Shown piece by piece: positions 5,901-11,209 of a DNA stretch of 11,209 nucleotides. The stretch is from the NCBI GenBank assembly GCA_900553965.1, contig USFX01000084.1, forward strand, positions 1 to 11,209, in the 5' to 3' direction. The position numbers and the translations under genes were made by a program. The notes under the pieces were generated by a model. That model had not been told where the DNA came from. It ran no database searches and saw only the letters and a program-made list of their open reading frames with translations. The stretch comes from an uncultured Prevotella sp. (lineage in GTDB: Bacteria; Bacteroidota; Bacteroidia; Bacteroidales; Bacteroidaceae). Position 1 is the first letter of the stretch; each line of letters starts with the position of its first letter.

Positions 5901-7619
5901 GGAACATACCGCGACGAGGGCAAGGACGGCTATCTCGACGCCACGTTCGACATGACGCGCTTCCCCCTGACGACGGTCAACGGCTTCATGCCCGACCAGC
6001 TCTTCGGCCTCACCGGCTATGCGGAAGGCAGTGTCAGCGTCAAGGGCGTGCCCTCACGGCCTGTCGTCGACGGCGAGGTCCTGCTCGATTCGTCCTATCT
6101 CGTCAGCGTTCCCTACGGCGTGACGCTGCGCTTCGACAACGACCCCGTGCGCGTCGTGGGCAGCAATCTGCTCTTCGAGAACTTCACCATGTATGCCTAC
6201 AACGACAACCCGCTCAACATCGCGGGCAATATTAACTTCTCAAACCTCGACCGCATCACGATGGATATGCGCATGAGAGCTCGCGACTACCAGCTCATCA
6301 ACGCCAAGCAGACGCGTGGCTCCGTGGCCTACGGCAAGGCGTTCGTCAACTTCATGGGCTCGCTGAAGGGCGATCTGGACAATCTTCAGATGCGCGGACA
6401 GCTCGACGTGCTCGGCAAGACGGACATGACGTATATCCTCGAAGACTCGCCGCTCAACTCCGACGACCGCCTGAAGGACCTCGTGACGTTCACCGACTTC
6501 CGCGATACGGCCCATGTCGAGGTCAAGCGGCCGCCAATCGGCGGTCTGGACATGCTCCTGATGGTGAACATAGAGCAGGGAGCGCACATCTTCTGCGCTC
6601 TCAACGCAGACCGGTCGAACTACGTCAGCCTGGAGGGCGGAGGCGAACTGCGCATGGAGTACAACCCGACGGACGACATGCAGCTTTTCGGCCGCTACAC
6701 CATAAATTCGGGAACGATGAAATATTCGCTGCCGATTATTCCGCTGAAGACATTCAAGATTGCGCAGGGAAGCTACATCGAGTTCACCGGTGACATGATG
6801 AACCCGAGGCTGAACCTCACCGCCACCGAGGAGGTCAAGACGCTCGTGAGCACCGAGGACGGCGGAAACAGCCGCAGCGTGCTCTTCAACTGCGGTGTCA
6901 AAGTGACCAAGACGCTCAACGACATGGGCCTTGAGTTCACACTGGACGCGCCGGAGGACATGACGCTGACCAACGAGCTGGCTGCCATGAGTGCCGAAGA
7001 GCGCGGCAAGATTGCCGTCCTGATGCTCTCGACGGGCATGTATATAGCCGATGGAAACACGGGCAAGTTCTCCATGAACAGCGCGCTCAACTCGTTCCTG
7101 CAGAGCGAGATCAACAGCATTGCGGGCAACGCATTGCGCACGGTGGACATCAGTGTCGGCATGGACCAGAACTCCGACGCCACGGGCAACACCTACAACG
7201 ACTATTCCTTCAAGTTCGCCAAGCGCTTCTGGAACAACCGCGTCAGCTTCGTCATCGGTGGAAAGCTCTCCGACAACAGCAGCGAGGCGATGGGGGCGGA
7301 GCAGGACCAGACCTTCATAGACAATGTCTCGCTTGAATACCGCATCGACCAGACGGCCATGCGCTATGTCCGCCTGTTCTACAACAAGGAGGCCTACGAC
7401 ATGCTCGAAGGCCGGATAACCGAATATGGAGCCGGTTTCGTATGGCGAAAGAAGGCCGACCGCTTCTGGCAACTGTTCAATTTCCGCAGCAACGACACTT
7501 CACGGAATGCTCCGCAGGCGCCATTCCGTCCTGCGCCGACGCCCGCAGGAGTCAATCCGCAGCACACCGCTCTTCCCGTAAAACAAGACACTTTAACGAC
7601 AGATGAAAACAAGAAATAA
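2910..7619 (+). CDS. tamB: TamB, inner-membrane-anchored translocation and assembly module protein
   Basis: A very large protein (1569 residues; E. coli TamB has about 1260) that should span the periplasm and work with the outer-membrane partner encoded next. Residues about 5-27 form one uncleaved signal-anchor helix, followed by an AsmA-like opening (VGRIKLVFPLDLGVDDI, about 53-69, then a VVVDELEIS strand). The long middle is repetitive beta structure, as in AsmA/TamB bridge proteins with a lipid-lined groove. The C-terminal third is the TamB (DUF490) domain, with INSGTMKYSLPIIPLKTF and FKIAQGSYIEFTG near 1275-1294, GKIAVLMLSTG near 1370 and an FLQSEINSIAG stretch. After it come amphipathic strands (about 1430-1515) and a Pro-rich tail (about 1530-1569). 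ATG 2910 gives the anchor directly. The GC content is high, which produces many false antisense ORFs. It overlaps tamL by 17 bases. Confidence 0.93.
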   Translation: MKKIFLWIGAILLTPVLLFVILTVLLYLPPVQQWAVGKATAYASRETGMDISVGRIKLVFPLDLGVDDILVTQPSDSLPQRRDTIADISRVVVDVRLWPLFSGNVVVDELEISRAAINTVGLVPSAHVRGTLGRLAMRSRGIDLGRGTVNIDDAELSDARVMVALNDTVEEDTTTSAALWKIVADRVTIERTDLVLRTPGDTIRLHAYMGRAEALRTSVDLATSAYGVGSLTLADGAVDYDMTMEPRAKDGLDANHVSLSKIAVALDSIYYCAPETRLNIRRFAMRERSGIEISDIVGEVRMDSVRLHLPRLVLRTPDSELEARVAMDLNAMDKVAPGHVSLRLMGSIGKQDIMRFCGGLSPQFVRSYPNRPLTLRASAGGNMRHVDLTGLTVELPTAFSLTADGRADNLSDIKRLRADIRLKGRTQDLSFLTALADAATARNYRVPHGITLDGRLTADGSRYGAKLKLGEGGGTVSVDGSFDAGATAYRATVDVDRINLHHFMPHDSLYTVTARAEVDGRGTDMLSRRSRLTAKAEVSRFDYGTAWRLGNIRADVRMADGRARADIESRNELADGTVSLDALLDPKRVEATLSTDLGRADLYRLRLVEKPMQVGMCAHVDVASDMKQSHAVKGYFNDFTIRTEKKTYRPKDLTLDMLTCCDTTWAKVSSGNLDLYMTAGCGYEQLAAQGRTLADEVMAQMNNKVIDQPKLRELLPVMELRLTSGADNPVANMLRFRGITFDDFAIDMRTSPQEGINGDMRVYSLTADSMRIDTIRMHIRQEESNVRFSGIVQNNRRNPQFVFKTLMAGTILERGAELNLRYYDRDDRLGVLIGTRAEVCDSGLQVHLLPDRPTLGYKEFNLNHDNFILLGRDRRIEAKVDLVADDGTGVKIYSDDQNPDMLQDLTVSLNQFDLDKITSVMPYAPRISGLLNGDFHLMLDKERQLAMVSDMSVRKMTYEKCPMGDIGSEFAYLMKDDSTHVVEATLTQNGREVGLLSGTYRDEGKDGYLDATFDMTRFPLTTVNGFMPDQLFGLTGYAEGSVSVKGVPSRPVVDGEVLLDSSYLVSVPYGVTLRFDNDPVRVVGSNLLFENFTMYAYNDNPLNIAGNINFSNLDRITMDMRMRARDYQLINAKQTRGSVAYGKAFVNFMGSLKGDLDNLQMRGQLDVLGKTDMTYILEDSPLNSDDRLKDLVTFTDFRDTAHVEVKRPPIGGLDMLLMVNIEQGAHIFCALNADRSNYVSLEGGGELRMEYNPTDDMQLFGRYTINSGTMKYSLPIIPLKTFKIAQGSYIEFTGDMMNPRLNLTATEEVKTLVSTEDGGNSRSVLFNCGVKVTKTLNDMGLEFTLDAPEDMTLTNELAAMSAEERGKIAVLMLSTGMYIADGNTGKFSMNSALNSFLQSEINSIAGNALRTVDISVGMDQNSDATGNTYNDYSFKFAKRFWNNRVSFVIGGKLSDNSSEAMGAEQDQTFIDNVSLEYRIDQTAMRYVRLFYNKEAYDMLEGRITEYGAGFVWRKKADRFWQLFNFRSNDTSRNAPQAPFRPAPTPAGVNPQHTALPVKQDTLTTDENKK

Positions 7620-9936
7620 CATAACAGGCATGCTTTCGGCCGTCATGCCGGCCGTCGTCGTGGTGCTCATGCTGGCCGGATGTTCGTCGACGAGCAATCT
7701 CCCGGAGGGCGAAGTGCTCTATACGGGACTGAAACCGGCCGTCTATACGGACCGCGACAGTGCCGGCTATTCCTCTGAAGTGGAGGAGGAGGTTGAGGCC
7801 GCGCTGGCCGCCGCACCGAACGGAGCGCTGCTGGGCAGTTCCTATTACCGCACACCGTTTCAGCTGAAACTGTGGATATACAACCGATATGCCAATTCGA
7901 CGTCGAAGTTCGGGCGCTGGATGCTGAAGACGTTCGGCCGCGAACCGGTCCTGATGAGCGCCGTAAAGCCCGAGACGCGTGCCCTGGTGGCGAAGAACCT
8001 GCTGCGCTCCCACGGCTATTTCGACGCCAACGTGACATACGAGACGCTGCCCTCCAAGCGCAACGACAGGAAAGCGAAGCTGCGCTATACCGTCACCAAC
8101 AACCATCTCTATACGCTCGACTCGGTCAGCTATCTGGGTTATGCTCCGGAGGCGGACAGCCTTATCCGTGCCACGATGGCGGACAGCCGCCTGAAGACAG
8201 GCGAGGCGTTCTCGGTGGCGAGCCTTGACGGCGAGCGTGGACGGCTCCACTCGCTCTTCCGCGACAACGGCTATTATTTCTACCGGACCGACTATACGAC
8301 CTATCTGGCCGACTCTGTGTCCAACCCCGGGAATGTCCTGCTCCGTGTCCAGCCCATGGCCGACATGCCCGCCAATGCCTTCCGCAAGTGGCATCTGGGC
8401 CGTATGAAGGTCGTCCTGCGCCGTTCCACGACCGAGCAGATAACCGACTCAATCATCCACCGCAATCTTTCGGTGTTCTATTCCGGCAAGAAGCCGCCCA
8501 TCCGCATGCGCACCCTGCTGCGCGACATCAAGCTGCGGCGCGGCCAGCTCTACAGTCAGATCAACTATCAGGAGTCTGCCAGCGTCATCAACAGCCTCGG
8601 ACTGTTCTCCATTTCCGACTTCTCGTTCACCCCGCGGGACACCACGGCGGCCTGTGACACGCTCGACATGACGCTCAACTGCGTCTTCGACAAGCCCTAC
8701 GACGGCTCCATCGAGGCCAACTACGGCTTGAAGAGCAATGACAGGACGGGCCCCGGACTGGTGCTCGGCGTCACAAAGCGCAACGCGTTCCGCGGCGGCG
8801 AGAAGCTGAGCTTCAACATCAAGGGCTCATACGAGTGGCAGACGGGCCGCCGCGTGGCCGGCAGCAACAAGGCCATCAACTCGTATGAATACGGTGCCGA
8901 TGTCTCCATTGAGTATCCGCGCATCGAGGCTCCCTTCAAACTCTACCGCCGCAAGCGTTTCTACCGGCCGCCGTCGACGCTGCTTTCCGTGTCGGCGAAC
9001 GTCCTCAACCGTGCCGACTATTTCAAGATGATAACCCTCACGGCCGGTCTCACCTATAAGTTCCAGACCTCGCCCAATTCCCGCCACGAGCTGAGCCCGC
9101 TGCTCTTGGACTACAACTTCCTGCGGAACACGACGGCGACGTTTGACTCCATTATGGGAGCCAACCCCGCCATCTACGTCTCCATGCGCAACCAGTTTGT
9201 CCCGAAAATAAAATACACCTACACATACACCAGCCCCGCGGGCTATCAGAACCCCATTGTATGGGAGACGAGCGTCACTGAGGCGGGCAATCTCCTGTCA
9301 CTCTTCTACGTGGCGGCGGGCAAGGACTTCAGCCGTAAGGAGAAAGACCTCTTCGGAAATCCATTCGCCCAGTTCCTCAAGCTGAACACCTCGCTCCGCA
9401 AGACGTGGCAGCTGAGCCGCAAGACGCAGCTCGTCGGCCACGTGGCTGGCGGCATAATCTGGGCTTACGGCAACTCCGAGCGTGCCCCGTACAATGAGCA
9501 GTTCTACGTCGGCGGCGCCAACAGCATCCGTGCCTTCACCGTGCGCAGCATCGGCCCGGGCCGCTATGTCGCCCCCAACAGCACCTATTCTTATCTCGAC
9601 CAGACGGGCGACATCAAGCTGGAGGCCAATCTGGAGTATCGTGCCAACCTCTTCGGCAGTCTCTACGGCGCCGTCTTCCTCGACGCGGGAAACATCTGGC
9701 TGCTGAAGAAGGACGCCAACCGTCCCGACTCGGAGTTCCGCGCGGGCTCATTCCTCCGCCAGCTGGCCACCGGCACGGGCGTCGGCCTGCGCTATGACAT
9801 GGACTTCATCGTCATCCGCCTCGACCTCGGCATAGCCCTCCACGTCCCCTACAAGACAGGCAAGAGCGGCTACTACAACATCCCGAAGTTCTCCGACGGC
9901 CTCGGCCTCCACTTCGCCATCGGCTATCCGTTCTGA
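7603..9936 (+). CDS. tamL: TamL, lipoprotein TamA/Omp85-family outer-membrane barrel
   Basis: A 777-residue Omp85-superfamily assembly factor that should pair with TamB. The N-terminus is a lipoprotein signal peptide ending in the lipobox LAGC (Cys27), which is the feature that distinguishes Bacteroidetes/Chlorobi TamL from the non-lipidated TamA of Proteobacteria. POTRA-like repeats follow, with domain starts visible near residue 170 (YTLDSVSYLG) and 264 (HLGRMKVVL) and an earlier one implied before 165. The barrel begins at about 355-360 (DGSIEANYGLKSNDRTGPGL) and ends in a C-terminal Phe, as outer-membrane barrels usually do. The conserved L6-loop motif appears as FYVGGANSIRAF (634-645), keeping the essential Arg643 but with Ala where most members have Gly. 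The start overlaps the tamB end by 17 bases, suggesting coupled translation. BamA itself is not a likely alternative, given the lipobox and the TamB neighbour. Confidence 0.92.
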   Translation: MKTRNNITGMLSAVMPAVVVVLMLAGCSSTSNLPEGEVLYTGLKPAVYTDRDSAGYSSEVEEEVEAALAAAPNGALLGSSYYRTPFQLKLWIYNRYANSTSKFGRWMLKTFGREPVLMSAVKPETRALVAKNLLRSHGYFDANVTYETLPSKRNDRKAKLRYTVTNNHLYTLDSVSYLGYAPEADSLIRATMADSRLKTGEAFSVASLDGERGRLHSLFRDNGYYFYRTDYTTYLADSVSNPGNVLLRVQPMADMPANAFRKWHLGRMKVVLRRSTTEQITDSIIHRNLSVFYSGKKPPIRMRTLLRDIKLRRGQLYSQINYQESASVINSLGLFSISDFSFTPRDTTAACDTLDMTLNCVFDKPYDGSIEANYGLKSNDRTGPGLVLGVTKRNAFRGGEKLSFNIKGSYEWQTGRRVAGSNKAINSYEYGADVSIEYPRIEAPFKLYRRKRFYRPPSTLLSVSANVLNRADYFKMITLTAGLTYKFQTSPNSRHELSPLLLDYNFLRNTTATFDSIMGANPAIYVSMRNQFVPKIKYTYTYTSPAGYQNPIVWETSVTEAGNLLSLFYVAAGKDFSRKEKDLFGNPFAQFLKLNTSLRKTWQLSRKTQLVGHVAGGIIWAYGNSERAPYNEQFYVGGANSIRAFTVRSIGPGRYVAPNSTYSYLDQTGDIKLEANLEYRANLFGSLYGAVFLDAGNIWLLKKDANRPDSEFRAGSFLRQLATGTGVGLRYDMDFIVIRLDLGIALHVPYKTGKSGYYNIPKFSDGLGLHFAIGYPF

Positions 9937-9953
9937 TGGAGGAGTGATTTAAG

Positions 9954-10092
9954 GGGTAGATAAAAGAAGATAAATGTAGATAAAAGGAGATAGAGGACGA
10001 TAGCTTTCGTTTCAACAACAGGGCATACGTCTTTTATCTCCTTTTATCTTCTTCTATCTCCTTTTATCTTCTTCTATCTCCTTTTATCTCCC
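9954..10092 (+). repeat. Long hairpin element of 10-bp units, copy A (after tamL)
   Basis: The element starts 18 bases after the tamL stop. The left arm (9954-10003) is made of 10-base units of the GTAGATAAAA/GGAGATAGAG type. A central stretch (10004-10030, ending in GGGCATACGT) follows. The right arm is six head-to-tail 10-base units of the CTTTTATCTC/CTTCTATCTC type (10031-10090). The arms are complementary in several registers, giving a long AT-rich hairpin. Copy B lies after the next transcription unit in the same orientation. It could act as a 3'-end structure for the tamB-tamL mRNA or as a boundary of a mobile cassette. Confidence 0.8.
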
Positions 10093-10133
10093 ATCCTTCC
10101 CATCAAAGAAAACTTAAAAAAAATGTCTAAAAG

Positions 10134-10165
10134 TTTGCGGACATCAAATACAATACCTATATTTG
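10134..10165 (+). promoter_or_regulatory. Bacteroidetes-type promoter of the DUF4160-DUF2442 pair
   Basis: TTTG at 10134-10137 and TATATTTG at 10158-10165 are separated by 20 bases, which is the expected -33/-7 arrangement for the Bacteroidetes housekeeping sigma factor. Transcription would begin near 10172, leaving a leader of about 18 bases before the ATG at 10190. This shows the pair is transcribed independently of tamL. Confidence 0.8.
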
Positions 10166-10189
10166 TAATAATAAAAAGAAACAAAAGAT

Positions 10190-10426
10190 ATGCCGACAGT
10201 ATTATACGTATTTGGAATACGTTTTTTCTTCTATCCGAATGACCATGAGCCTATTCATGTGCATATCGAATATCAAGGAATATCAGCGAAAATTCAGGTC
10301 GTGCCGGAAGTTACCGTCATTGAGAACAACGGGCTTAAGGCCCAGACGATAAAGAAAGCCGTCGACACGGTGGTTTTCTATAAGGATGATATTATTGCCG
10401 CATGGCATAAAGTCTTTGACAAATAA
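10190..10426 (+). CDS. DUF4160 family protein
   Basis: A 78-residue protein with the clear family signature: MPTVLYVFGIRFFFYPNDHE at the start, the HEPIHVH motif at residues 19-25, a short AKIQV strand, and a C-terminal helix ending AWHKVF. The family has no established biochemical function; its members usually sit next to a DUF2442 gene, and the pair has been treated as toxin-antitoxin-like. The clustered His residues suggest metal binding or catalysis, but that is inference. The start ATG is fixed by the promoter 25 bases upstream and by the conserved MPTV beginning. Thirteen bases separate it from the next gene, so the two form an operon. Its codon use is more AT-rich than that of tamB and tamL. 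Confidence 0.88.
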   Translation: MPTVLYVFGIRFFFYPNDHEPIHVHIEYQGISAKIQVVPEVTVIENNGLKAQTIKKAVDTVVFYKDDIIAAWHKVFDK

Positions 10427-10439
10427 AAGGATAAGAAAA

Positions 10440-10865
10440 ATGAAAGATAGTATAAAAAAGCTATGGTTTGAAGGGGGCCGCATTTTCATTCTGACAGAAG
10501 AAGGGGAGCAGCGGAGCCAGCCATTGGAGGTTTTCCCAGCATTGTTCAATGCAACTACGGTCCAACGTGAGAACTATTATATCTGGGATGAGGGCAGAAG
10601 CATACGTTGGGAAGAGCTGGATGAGGACATTCACATCAGCAATTTCTCTGAGACTGAGAGCGTGGACTATGACAATGAGGTCAACCGTCTACTGTCCCGT
10701 TTTCCCTATCTCGACATGAAAGCATTTGCCGAATATCTCGGCATGCACTGGACCAAGCTCGCCCGTTATAGATATGGCGTGTGGAAACCAAGTGCGGAGA
10801 TGATGGATAAAATCAGGAAAGGCATTGTCTCCATAGGAAAGGAAATGTCAGCAGCCGTACTGTGA
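10440..10865 (+). CDS. DUF2442 protein with C-terminal helix-turn-helix-like domain
   Basis: A 141-residue protein. The first 75 or so residues are a DUF2442 domain: IKKLWFEGGRIFILTEEGEQ, then LEVFPALFNATTVQRENYYI, and the family's closing motif IRWEELDEDIHISNF. The remainder, about 85-135, resembles a small XRE-type DNA-binding domain: FPYLDMKAFAEYLGMHWTKL, then ARYRYGVWKPSAEMMDKIRK. This fits the pattern in which the second gene of such a pair is the DNA-binding partner that neutralises its neighbour and represses the operon; that role is inferred. The frame is open from 10386, inside DUF4160, but the ATG at 10440 starts the domain correctly and leaves a 13-base gap to the upstream gene. 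The gene ends 10 bases before hairpin element copy B. Confidence 0.85.
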   Translation: MKDSIKKLWFEGGRIFILTEEGEQRSQPLEVFPALFNATTVQRENYYIWDEGRSIRWEELDEDIHISNFSETESVDYDNEVNRLLSRFPYLDMKAFAEYLGMHWTKLARYRYGVWKPSAEMMDKIRKGIVSIGKEMSAAVL

Positions 10866-10875
10866 ATTCATAATA

Positions 10876-10993
10876 GGGTAGATAAAAGAAGATAGTGGAA
10901 GATAAAAGGAGATAGAGGACGATAGCTTTTGTTTCACAACAGGGCATACGTCTTCTATTTCCTTCTATCTTCCCCTATCTTCTTTTATCTCCC
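10876..10993 (+). repeat. Long hairpin element of 10-bp units, copy B (after the DUF pair)
   Basis: The left arm (10876-10925) matches copy A at 46 of 50 positions. The centre (10926-10951) differs from copy A by one substitution and one missing base. The right arm has four 10-base units (10952-10991) where copy A has six. The arms pair over about 45 bases with few mismatches, several of them G-U compatible. Like copy A it begins just after a stop codon and faces the same way. A recombination between A and B would remove 922 bases carrying both genes and their promoter. Confidence 0.8.
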
Positions 10994-11132
10994 TTACTAA
11001 AAACAACAGTAAAGAAAATATGCCAGTTTTTTCGTCGAAAAAAAGTCGCAAAATAGAAACGACGGAACGGCAAAAATTCCCCGGTCCGCCGTTTTCGTTC
11101 CCGTTTTTCTTCAAAAAATCGTCTGAAGCCGA
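10994..11132. other. Gene-free AT-rich spacer
   Basis: No gene is seen. The stretch has a small palindrome (TTTTTTC-GTC-GAAAAAA in the 11026-11047 area) and a weak six-base pairing, AACGGC (11066-11071) with GCCGTT (11088-11093). Neither is strong enough to call a terminator. It leads into the second GC-rich palindromic element. Confidence 0.4.
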
Positions 11133-11209
11133 GCCGTAAGGCCCTCCCGGGGTTGCGACGGGGCCGTTGTTGCGTTGCAGCGGCAGCCCCGTCGCAACAC
11201 GGCGGCAGC
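11133..11209. repeat. GC-rich palindromic element, copy 2 (runs to window end)
   Basis: Its first 24 bases (GCCGTAAGG, then CCCTCCCGGGGTTGC) match those of copy 1 at 1369-1392 except at one position. A 13-bp stem forms between GTTGCGACGGGGC (11152-11164) and GCCCCGTCGCAAC (11186-11198). Relative to copy 1 it lacks about 23 bases containing the GGCCCTTACGG arm, and the bases after 11198 do not match copy 1's closing arm. The element may continue past the window. Confidence 0.7.

Noticed and set aside
6240..7472. A 410-codon open frame on the - strand
   Set aside because: It lies antisense to the conserved TamB domain. Its product is low-complexity (rich in Val, His, Glu, Arg and Ala) with no domain; the biased GC-rich codons of tamB create it.
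7552..8394. A 280-codon open frame on the - strand, and a similar one at 468-1178
   Set aside because: Both are mirror images of strongly supported genes (tamL and the pseudouridine synthase) and contain no family motifs.
9954..10092. CRISPR-like or simple tandem repeat array
   Set aside because: The units are 10 bases, contiguous and without unique spacers, and the two arms are complementary; it is a hairpin element.
10386..10439. Upstream start for the DUF2442 gene
   Set aside because: It would overlap the DUF4160 coding region and add 18 residues outside the domain. The ATG at 10440 gives normal operon spacing and a proper domain start.
11060..11095. Possible terminator hairpin in the last spacer
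   Set aside because: The best stem is only six base pairs with a 16-base loop, and no T tract follows at the right place.

Overview
The window looks like chromosome of a Bacteroidales bacterium, most likely Prevotella or a close relative. The evidence is: a TamB gene followed by a lipoprotein TamA-type protein (TamL), which is the Bacteroidetes form of the translocation and assembly module; TAnnTTTG-type -7 promoter boxes with TTTG -33 boxes; no useful Shine-Dalgarno sequences; and a lipoprotein whose Cys is followed by a run of Asp. All recognised genes are on the + strand. The window starts inside one gene and ends inside an intergenic repeat.

Layout. Bases 2-235 are the C-terminal end of a FabG-type 3-oxoacyl-ACP reductase. 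A hairpin-rich spacer (236-500) leads into an RluA-family pseudouridine synthase (501-1184), which ends at a strong 17-bp-stem terminator (1256-1295). From 1296 to 2067 there is no recognisable gene: it holds a GC-rich palindromic repeat, one possible 45-codon membrane ORF and a possibly decayed reading frame. A lipocalin-like lipoprotein follows (to 2552), whose signal peptide is split from its ATG by a one-base shortage in an A tract. After its terminator (2616-2657) come two 66-67 bp tandem repeats carrying three TATCTTTG boxes (2718-2858). These form the promoter region of tamB (2910-7619) and tamL (7603-9936), which overlap by 17 bases and form an operon.

The last part is an AT-richer two-gene cassette: DUF4160 (10190-10426) and DUF2442 with an added helix-turn-helix-like tail (10440-10865). 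It has its own Bacteroidetes promoter and is bracketed by two same-orientation copies of a long hairpin element built from 10-bp units (9954-10092 and 10876-10993). A second copy of the GC-rich palindrome closes the window.

How the genes work together. TamB should span the periplasm from an inner-membrane anchor, while TamL sits in the outer membrane as a lipidated POTRA/Omp85 barrel; together they would help insert outer-membrane proteins or move lipids. FabG (fatty-acid elongation) and the pseudouridine synthase are housekeeping genes. The DUF4160/DUF2442 pair has the form of a small toxin-antitoxin-like or regulatory module, but its function is not established. The most interesting signals are non-coding: the paired hairpin elements around that cassette, the covarying stems in the tamB promoter repeats, and the A-tract frameshift in the lipoprotein.
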